The translations under genes and the position numbers were made by a program. A stretch of DNA of 64,000 bases, from the NCBI GenBank assembly GCA_031385445.1, contig JANNBM010000024.1:1-64000 (forward strand), written 5' to 3'. Below, piece by piece: positions 58,776 to 64,000 of this stretch (the stretch's first letter is position 1; the number at the start of each line of letters is the position of its first letter). This DNA comes from CAIYZT01 sp031385445 (GTDB lineage Bacteria; Pseudomonadota; Alphaproteobacteria; Rhodobacterales; Rhodobacteraceae). Below the pieces are notes generated by a model, which saw only the letters and a list, made by a program, of their open reading frames with translations, was not told where the DNA came from and searched no databases.

Positions 58776-60005
58776 ATGGCCCTTCGGTACATCCCCACGC
58801 ATTTGCGGCATTCCGGCTCGCCGAAACTGCAGCATTTTGCTTTGCTAGCGGGGCTGGAGGCGGCGGTGCGCGGCACGCTGATCTCGACCATTCCCATCGC
58901 GGTTTATGATGCGTTCGGGTCGGCGAAAAACCTGTCGACGGTGTATTTCATCGCAGGAGTGGTGACGCTGTTCTGGGGGCTGATGGTGCCCCGGCTGACG
59001 CAGATTTGGCCGCGGCGCTGGGTCTATTCGGCGGGCTGCGGGCTTTACCTGGTGTCGATGTCCCTGTTTATCGTCGGAACGCCGCTGAGCGTGCAGATCG
59101 GTATTCTGGTGATGGGGATGGCGACGGTCACCTGTTTTGTGTGTTTCAACGCCTATGTGCTGGATTATGTGCCGCGCGTTGATCTGGGCCGCTCGCAAAG
59201 CCTGACGATGGTTTACGCCGCCGCACCTTGGGCTATCGGGCCGTTGTCGGGGGTATGGCTGCGCGGGCATTGGGCACCGCTGCCGTTTTTGGTGGCGGGG
59301 GCCTTTGCGATTTTGCAGGTCTCGGTTTTTCTGTATCTTCGGCTTGGCAATGGCCGCCAGATCACCAAGGCCAAGGGGCCGGCGGTTAACCCGCTTGCCT
59401 ATTTGGGCCGGTTTTTCCGGCAGCCGAGGCTGATTGCGGGTTGGCTTTACGCGGTGATCCGCAGCTGCGGCTGGTGGGTTTACGTGGTGTATGTGCCGAT
59501 TTTCTGTATCGAAAACGGACTTGGCCACACGCTTGGTGGGGTGATGCTGTCCACCACCAACGCCACCTTGCTGTTGTCGCCGTTCATGGCGGCATGGGTG
59601 CGTAAGGTGTCGGTGCGGGTCGCGGTCCGCAGTTCGGTGGCCTATTGCGCAGTGTTCTTCATCGGCGCGACGCTGGTTTCGCACTGGCCCATCGCGGCGG
59701 TTGTGCTGCTTTACATCGGATCTTTCGGCCTGGTGATGCTTGACGTCGTGGGCGGTCTGCCGTTCATGATGTCGGTCAAACCGTCCGAGCGGGCCGAGAT
59801 GGCGGCGGTTTATTCCAGCTTTCGCGATGTCTCGGGCATTGCCACGCCGGGGGCGGCGTGGCTGGTGCTTTGGGTGGCGCCCGTTGGTGCGATCTTTGCC
59901 GCATCCGGTGCGGCCTTTGCCGGGGCTTTTGTGATGGCAGGCGCGCTGCACCACCGGCTCGGGGCGCAGCGCCCGTCGCGCGGCGGTGATCAGGCCCAGA
60001 CGTAG
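58776..60005 (+). CDS. MFS transporter
   Basis: A 409-residue protein with about twelve hydrophobic segments and MFS loop-like motifs (GLMVPRLTQIWPRRWVYSAG after helix 2). The first residues, MALRYIPTHLRH, suggest a cytoplasmic N-terminus. The substrate cannot be predicted. The gene's 3' end overlaps the convergent reductase by 16 bases. The start at ATG 58776 lies 90 bases after the small membrane protein, so it is probably a separate transcript. Confidence 0.85.
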   Translation: MALRYIPTHLRHSGSPKLQHFALLAGLEAAVRGTLISTIPIAVYDAFGSAKNLSTVYFIAGVVTLFWGLMVPRLTQIWPRRWVYSAGCGLYLVSMSLFIVGTPLSVQIGILVMGMATVTCFVCFNAYVLDYVPRVDLGRSQSLTMVYAAAPWAIGPLSGVWLRGHWAPLPFLVAGAFAILQVSVFLYLRLGNGRQITKAKGPAVNPLAYLGRFFRQPRLIAGWLYAVIRSCGWWVYVVYVPIFCIENGLGHTLGGVMLSTTNATLLLSPFMAAWVRKVSVRVAVRSSVAYCAVFFIGATLVSHWPIAAVVLLYIGSFGLVMLDVVGGLPFMMSVKPSERAEMAAVYSSFRDVSGIATPGAAWLVLWVAPVGAIFAASGAAFAGAFVMAGALHHRLGAQRPSRGGDQAQT

Positions 60006-61003
60006 CCGCCCTTGACCAGCCAGGCCGCGGTGATTTTCAGCGCCTCTTCAGGAGGTGTAAAGGCCATACCCATCCCGGTCACGGCGCGGGTGTTCAGGAC
60101 GGTGTGGGTCTTGTTCAAGGATGGCAACACAGAGCGCAGCCCGCTATCAAACAGCGCGAAGGCGTGCAGCAGAAACGCCGGGGCGGCCCGCGTCGGAATG
60201 CGGCGGACCGGATAGGCGGCCTTCAGCAGCTGACCCATCTGCACCATCGACATCGACCCTGCAACCGCCGCAAAACGCTTGCCCGCCGTGCCTGCGTTCT
60301 GCACGGCGCGCAGGTGCATCGTGGCCACATCGGCCACATCGACCACCGAAAAATCGATCATCGGCAGCATCGGATCGCGCCCCTTCATCACCCGCTGCAC
60401 CAACGCGACCGAAGAGCCAAAGGTCGCGTCCAGTGGCGCACCCAGAACCAGACCGGGGTTGATCGTCGTCAGGTCCAGCCCGTTTTCCTTGGCAAAGTCC
60501 CAAGCGGCACGTTCGGCCAGAATCTTTGACTTGGAATAGGCACTGGTGGTCGGCAGGGTTGCATCGGCCCAGGATGCCTCGTCAAAGGTGCCGGAGCGTT
60601 CGGAAGCGATGATCGCGGCGGAAGAGGAGGTCAGCACGACGCGGGTGATCCGGGCGGCATGGGCGGCACGAAGCGCGCGCAGGGTGCCACCCACGGCGGG
60701 GCCGATCAGCAAGTTTTCGTCCTTTGGCTGGGCCAGCGGAAAAGGCGAGGCGGTGTGCACCAGAATATCCGCGCCCTGCATCGCCTCCGTCCAGCCCGCA
60801 TCCGCATCCAGATCGGCCTGCGCAAAGCTAAGCCGCGCCATCGCCGCCGCGTCCAGATGCGGCGCAAGCGCGCGGCGCACCTCGTCGCCCCGGTCCAATC
60901 GGCGAACCGTGCCGCGCAGGATGTACCCCTCGCGCAGCAGGGCAAGGGCCACATGTTTGGCGATAAAGCCCGAGATTCCGGTCAGAACGATGGTCTGGGA
61001 CAT
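59990..61003 (-). CDS. NAD(P)-dependent reductase of the extended SDR (dihydroflavonol-4-reductase-like) family
   Basis: The 337-residue protein has the extended-SDR cofactor motif TGISGFIAKHVALALL, DRGDEVRRAL, the conserved Thr in VLTSSSAAI and the catalytic YSKSK pair (about 160). The family includes aldehyde/ketone reductases acting on bulky carbonyls. The substrate is unknown. It converges on the MFS gene and is divergent from the TauE/SafE gene, with 200 bases between. Confidence 0.87.
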   Translation of the reverse strand: MSQTIVLTGISGFIAKHVALALLREGYILRGTVRRLDRGDEVRRALAPHLDAAAMARLSFAQADLDADAGWTEAMQGADILVHTASPFPLAQPKDENLLIGPAVGGTLRALRAAHAARITRVVLTSSSAAIIASERSGTFDEASWADATLPTTSAYSKSKILAERAAWDFAKENGLDLTTINPGLVLGAPLDATFGSSVALVQRVMKGRDPMLPMIDFSVVDVADVATMHLRAVQNAGTAGKRFAAVAGSMSMVQMGQLLKAAYPVRRIPTRAAPAFLLHAFALFDSGLRSVLPSLNKTHTVLNTRAVTGMGMAFTPPEEALKITAAWLVKGGYVWA

Positions 61004-61203
61004 GGGATGCCGCTCCTCAACGCGTTTTCAACCGGCAGGATAGTCGCAATTTCATGGGGTGAAAGGGCCAAAGGGGCAAAGATGTCGGGAATGGTGGTGT
61101 TGCGGGGTCCGGCAAACCGAAAAGGCGCAGGTTTTGCGTTGGGGCCGGGATTTTGCGCCGGATTGGGGATGCAGCGCGGCGCGGGGCGCGGTAAAAGGCC
61201 GGG

Positions 61204-61968
61204 ATGGATTGGATTTTGGCAGATATTCCGCAAACGGCGTTTTGGGCGGCCATGGCCATCGCCGGGTTCGCGGGCTTTGTGAAGGGCGCCATCGGCTTTG
61301 CCATGCCGATGATCATGATCTCGGCGTTTTCCAGTTTTTTGACGCCGCATCAGGCGCTTGCAGGGCTGATCCTGCCCACCGTGGTCACAAATATCCTGCA
61401 GGCCTTTCGCGGGGGCGTGCCCGCCGCGATCCGCACCGCGATGGAGTATCGGCGGTTCTTGGGGGCGACGCTGGTGATGCTGGTGATCTCGGCGCAGTTT
61501 GTCGAGGCGATCCCGCAGGCGGCTTTCCTGCTGCTTTTGGGGGTGCCGATCACGCTGTTCGCGCTGATGCGCCTCAGTGGGCGCGCATTGGCGCTGCGGC
61601 TGGACCATCGGGGGCGGGCGGAATGGGCGCTGGGGGTGATCGGCGGGCTTTATGGCGGAATTTCGGGGGTTTGGGGGCCGCCCTTGCTGGTCTATCTGTT
61701 GTCCATCGGCGCGGACAAGGCCGAGATTGTGCGCGCCCAAGGGGTGGTGTTTCTGCTTGGCGCGGTGGTGCTTTTGGCGGCGCATCTGCAAACCGGAGTG
61801 ATGGACCAACAGAACCTGATCTTTTCGGCGGCGCTGGTGGTGCCGGCGCTGCTGGGACAGTTGGCCGGCCTTTGGGTACAAGACCGGCTGGATCAGGAAA
61901 AATTTGCCCGCTGGACCCAGATTTTGCTGGTTCTGACCGGGCTGAATCTGGTGATCCGGGCGCTATAG
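61204..61968 (+). CDS. TauE/SafE-family sulfite/organosulfonate exporter
   Basis: A 254-residue membrane protein with about eight hydrophobic segments and the family pattern: GFAGFVKGAIGFAMPMIMIS near the N-terminus and GLYGGISGVWGPPLLVYLLS in the second repeat. TauE/SafE proteins export sulfoacetate, sulfite or other anions. Its exact substrate is not visible. It stands next to pckA with four bases between stops, on the opposite strand. Confidence 0.88.
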   Translation: MDWILADIPQTAFWAAMAIAGFAGFVKGAIGFAMPMIMISAFSSFLTPHQALAGLILPTVVTNILQAFRGGVPAAIRTAMEYRRFLGATLVMLVISAQFVEAIPQAAFLLLLGVPITLFALMRLSGRALALRLDHRGRAEWALGVIGGLYGGISGVWGPPLLVYLLSIGADKAEIVRAQGVVFLLGAVVLLAAHLQTGVMDQQNLIFSAALVVPALLGQLAGLWVQDRLDQEKFARWTQILLVLTGLNLVIRAL

Positions 61969-61972
61969 CGGG

Positions 61973-63571
61973 TCAACCGATCGCGGCCGCCCTTACATCG
62001 GCATTGATGAAGGGCAGGTATTGTTCGAAATTGTCGCAGAACATCCGCACCAGTTTTGCCGCCTGACGATCATAGGCTTTTGGATCGGCCCATGTGCCGC
62101 GCGGGTTCAACAGGGCGCTGTCAACGCCGGGCACCGACAGAGGCACCTCGAAGCCAAAGTTGGGATCCTTCTGAAACGGGGTCTTTGCCAAAGATCCGTC
62201 CAACGCCGCCGACAGCAAGGCGCGGGTGGCCCTGATCGGCATCCGTTGGCCCGTGCCATAAGCGCCGCCGGTCCAGCCGGTGTTGACCAGCCAGCAGGTG
62301 GCCCCGGTCTGCGCGATCTTTTGCTGCAGAAGCTTGCCATAAACCTCGGGGCGGCGAGGCATGAAGGGGGCGCCGAAACAGGTGGAAAAGGTCGGCGTCG
62401 GTTCGGTCACGCCGCGCTCGGTTCCGGCGGTTTTGGCGGTGAAACCGGACAGGAAATGGTACATCGCCTGCGCCGGGGTCAGCCGCGCGATGGGCGGCAG
62501 AACGCCATAGGCATCGCAGGTCAGCATGATGATATGCTGCGGCTGCCCGCCCAACCCCGTGGGCGACGCGTTCGAGATATAGTCCAGCGGATAGGCGCAG
62601 CGGGTGTTTTCGGTCAGCGAGGTGTCGGCGAAATCCAGATCGAGCGTGTCGCGGTCGTAGACCATGTTTTCCACAACCGTCGCAAAGCGGTGCGTGGTCG
62701 CGTAAATTTCCGGCTCGGCCGTGGGCGACAGATTGATGGTCTTGGCATAGCAGCCGCCTTCGAAATTGAAGGTGCCGGTATCAGACCAGCCATGTTCATC
62801 ATCGCCGATCAGCACCCGGTCGGGCGCGGCGGACAGGGTGGTTTTTCCGGTGCCCGACAGGCCAAAGAACACGGCGGTCTGCAAAGGATCGCCCGGCGCG
62901 TGGTTGGCCGAACAGTGCATCGGCATGACGCCGTTTTCCGGCAGAAGATAGTTCAGAAGGGTGAAGACCGATTTCTTGTTCTCGCCCGCATAGGCCGTGT
63001 TGGCGATCAGGATCAGCTTTTTGTCAAAGTTCAGGGTGATGACGGTTTCGCTGCGACAGCCGTGGCGGGCCGGATCGGCCTTGAAAGAGGGGCAGTTTAT
63101 GATGGTCCATTCGGGCAGGAAACTGTCAAGTTCATGGCGCGAGGGGCGGCGCAGCAGATGGCGGATGAACAGGCTGTGCCAGGCAAGCTCCGTGATCACG
63201 CGCACGTCAAGGCGATGGGCGGGATCGGCGCCGGCGTAAAGATCCTGAACGAAATAATCGCGGCCCTTCATGTGGGCCAGCATGTCGGCGTGCAAAAGCT
63301 CGAACGCGGCGGGGGCCATCGGCGCATTGTTTTCCCACCAGATCGTGTTTTCCACCGACGGCGTGCGCACCACGAATTTGTCTTTTGGCGAGCGTCCGGT
63401 GAACTTTCCTGTGGTGCAAAGGAACGCGCCGCCCTTCCCCAAACACCCCTCGCCGCGCGTTACGGCGGCCTGGACCAAAGGCGCTTCGGTAAAATTATAG
63501 CTGACCGATCCGAGCCCCGTGATCCCCTGCGCTTCCAGCATCGCCTGTGGATTGACCCGCCCTGTCATCAT
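61973..63571 (-). CDS. pckA: Phosphoenolpyruvate carboxykinase (ATP)
   Basis: The 532-residue enzyme (ATG 63571, two ATGs in a row) has the PCK-ATP motifs: TGKFTGRSPKDKFVV, the kinase loop GLSGTGKTTLSA (P-loop), the Mg-binding DDEHGW and NFEGGCYAKTI. It converts oxaloacetate to PEP, the first step of gluconeogenesis. The 353-base spacer to the divergent chvI holds a 13-bp direct repeat that may be its operator. Confidence 0.96.
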   Translation of the reverse strand: MMTGRVNPQAMLEAQGITGLGSVSYNFTEAPLVQAAVTRGEGCLGKGGAFLCTTGKFTGRSPKDKFVVRTPSVENTIWWENNAPMAPAAFELLHADMLAHMKGRDYFVQDLYAGADPAHRLDVRVITELAWHSLFIRHLLRRPSRHELDSFLPEWTIINCPSFKADPARHGCRSETVITLNFDKKLILIANTAYAGENKKSVFTLLNYLLPENGVMPMHCSANHAPGDPLQTAVFFGLSGTGKTTLSAAPDRVLIGDDEHGWSDTGTFNFEGGCYAKTINLSPTAEPEIYATTHRFATVVENMVYDRDTLDLDFADTSLTENTRCAYPLDYISNASPTGLGGQPQHIIMLTCDAYGVLPPIARLTPAQAMYHFLSGFTAKTAGTERGVTEPTPTFSTCFGAPFMPRRPEVYGKLLQQKIAQTGATCWLVNTGWTGGAYGTGQRMPIRATRALLSAALDGSLAKTPFQKDPNFGFEVPLSVPGVDSALLNPRGTWADPKAYDRQAAKLVRMFCDNFEQYLPFINADVRAAAIG

Positions 63572-63924
63572 TTTGCTCGCTTCCGATTTCTGGCCAGGTT
63601 TGCGTTGGCCCGATAAAAATCCAAAGGCTCGCGGCACATTTTCGGGACGCGAACCTGTTATGCAGCTGTATGGCCAACAGTTAACATTATTAAATTCAGT
63701 AGGATAGAAGGCATTGCGACTGTTAGCGCAATCAATGGGGGCGTTAGCGCAATCATTTCCGGGAATAGTTTGCACTGAGGCAAATTAGTCATTCCTTGGG
63801 AATTTTTGCGCTCTACTAAGGTCCAGACAGGGGTGATTCGCACATTAGTATTGATTCTGAGCCCCGAAAACCGGACAATGGACGAAACGATAAAAAACAA
63901 CCGAGCAGAACAGGAAACCCAAAC
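63572..63924. other. Divergent pckA-chvI spacer
   Basis: No gene is supported here. The pckA-proximal part has AT-rich promoter DNA (63675-63700), two 13-bp direct repeats (63722-63755) and a related inverted half-site TTGCGCTCTAC (63806-63816). The chvI ribosome-binding site is CAGGAAACC before ATG 63925. Confidence 0.6.
63722..63755. promoter_or_regulatory. Direct repeats, probable pckA operator (LacI-type half-sites)
   Basis: GTTAGCGCAATCA occurs at 63722-63734 and again at 63743-63755, start to start 21 bases (two helical turns). The GTTAGCGC core matches LacI-family half-sites, which have a central CG. A LacI-type regulator (PckR) controls pckA in rhizobia, so this may be its site. That is inference. 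Confidence 0.6.
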
Positions 63925-64000
63925 ATGGCAAGGATCGCCCTTGTGGACGACGACAGGAATATCCTGACGTCGGTCTCGATGACTCTTGAAGCCGAAGGGT
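63925..64000 (+). CDS. chvI: Response regulator ChvI, N-terminal fragment
   Basis: Only the first 25 codons are present. They read ARIALVDDDRNILTSVSM, the phosphoacceptor-domain start of an OmpR-type response regulator, with the acidic pocket DDD. Sequence and the divergent pckA identify ChvI, the regulator partnered with ChvG and ExoR in envelope-stress and acid responses. The gene runs off the right edge. The cognate kinase ChvG is expected just beyond it. Confidence 0.85.
   Translation, partial: MARIALVDDDRNILTSVSMTLEAEG

Overview
The window is a gene-dense, GC-rich chromosomal segment of an alphaproteobacterium, most likely a Rhodobacter/Roseobacter-type member of the Rhodobacterales. 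The signs are a zinc anti-sigma factor ChrR with its ECF sigma factor RpoE next to the operon known from the Rhodobacter sphaeroides singlet-oxygen regulon, a cell-cycle DNA methyltransferase CcrM beside RNase HII, a GTTC-N7-GTTC LexA box of the alphaproteobacterial type, and a divergent pckA/chvI pair. I see no rRNA, tRNA, CRISPR array, prophage or intact IS element. Most of the window is housekeeping, with a few accessory islands.

Layout. 1-1720: end of mutL, rmuC and a HutD-like gene, overlapping by 4 bases. 1773-7775: chrR-rpoE facing a five-gene operon (flavoprotein, DUF1365, MFS carrier, DUF3833, SDR). Between them lie two back-to-back promoters of the form TGATCC-N18-TATYAA, so the sigma factor probably activates both itself and the operon. 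7753-10690: rsmB, an SdhAF4-like gene, a small secreted protein and an acidic calcium-repeat protein. 11059-15635: rpsO and pnp with their terminators, separated by an AlkD-like gene, a DUF1127 gene and an HxlR regulator. 15695-19778: two related glycosyltransferase-like genes around an FkbM methyltransferase, a GT2 enzyme and a 1-Cys peroxiredoxin. 19939-28036: aldehyde dehydrogenase, phosphoesterase, an old-yellow-enzyme/Fe-S flavoprotein, a glutamate-synthase-like flavoprotein, RluA, a homocysteine methyltransferase and a LysE exporter.

28128-33701: a VOC protein, a tandem-duplicated GFA protein, free-methionine-sulfoxide reductase, a gamma-glutamyltransferase-like enzyme, an RsbW/STAS pair, HspQ and a transglycosylase lipoprotein. 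33738-42338: DMT exporter, LolA, UbiH-type hydroxylase, amidase, a DapC-like aminotransferase and FtsK. 42374-43102: a REP-associated tyrosine transposase (RAYT) with five REP-type palindromes around it; one contains the gene's own stop codon. 43150-44852: imuB with a LexA box directly upstream and no imuA or dnaE2 beside it. 45006-50715: cytochrome c, an I78 inhibitor-like lipoprotein, glutathione-dependent formaldehyde dehydrogenase, cupin, YbaK, a GH3 enzyme and a NYN-LOTUS protein.

50712-57473: RidA, a membrane-anchored winged-helix protein, small envelope proteins, rnhB, ccrM with three GANTC sites just upstream, a badly decayed histone-deacetylase-family pseudogene, and an SPFH/NfeD pair. 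57700-64000: a COG4280-type membrane protein pair, MFS, a reductase, TauE/SafE, pckA, and the first 76 bases of chvI. The pckA/chvI spacer carries a 13-bp direct repeat at 21-bp spacing that looks like an operator.

The most interesting signals are the divergent sigma-E promoters, the RAYT/REP locus, the GANTC cluster before ccrM, the pckA operator repeats, the membrane winged-helix protein and the lone LexA-controlled imuB.
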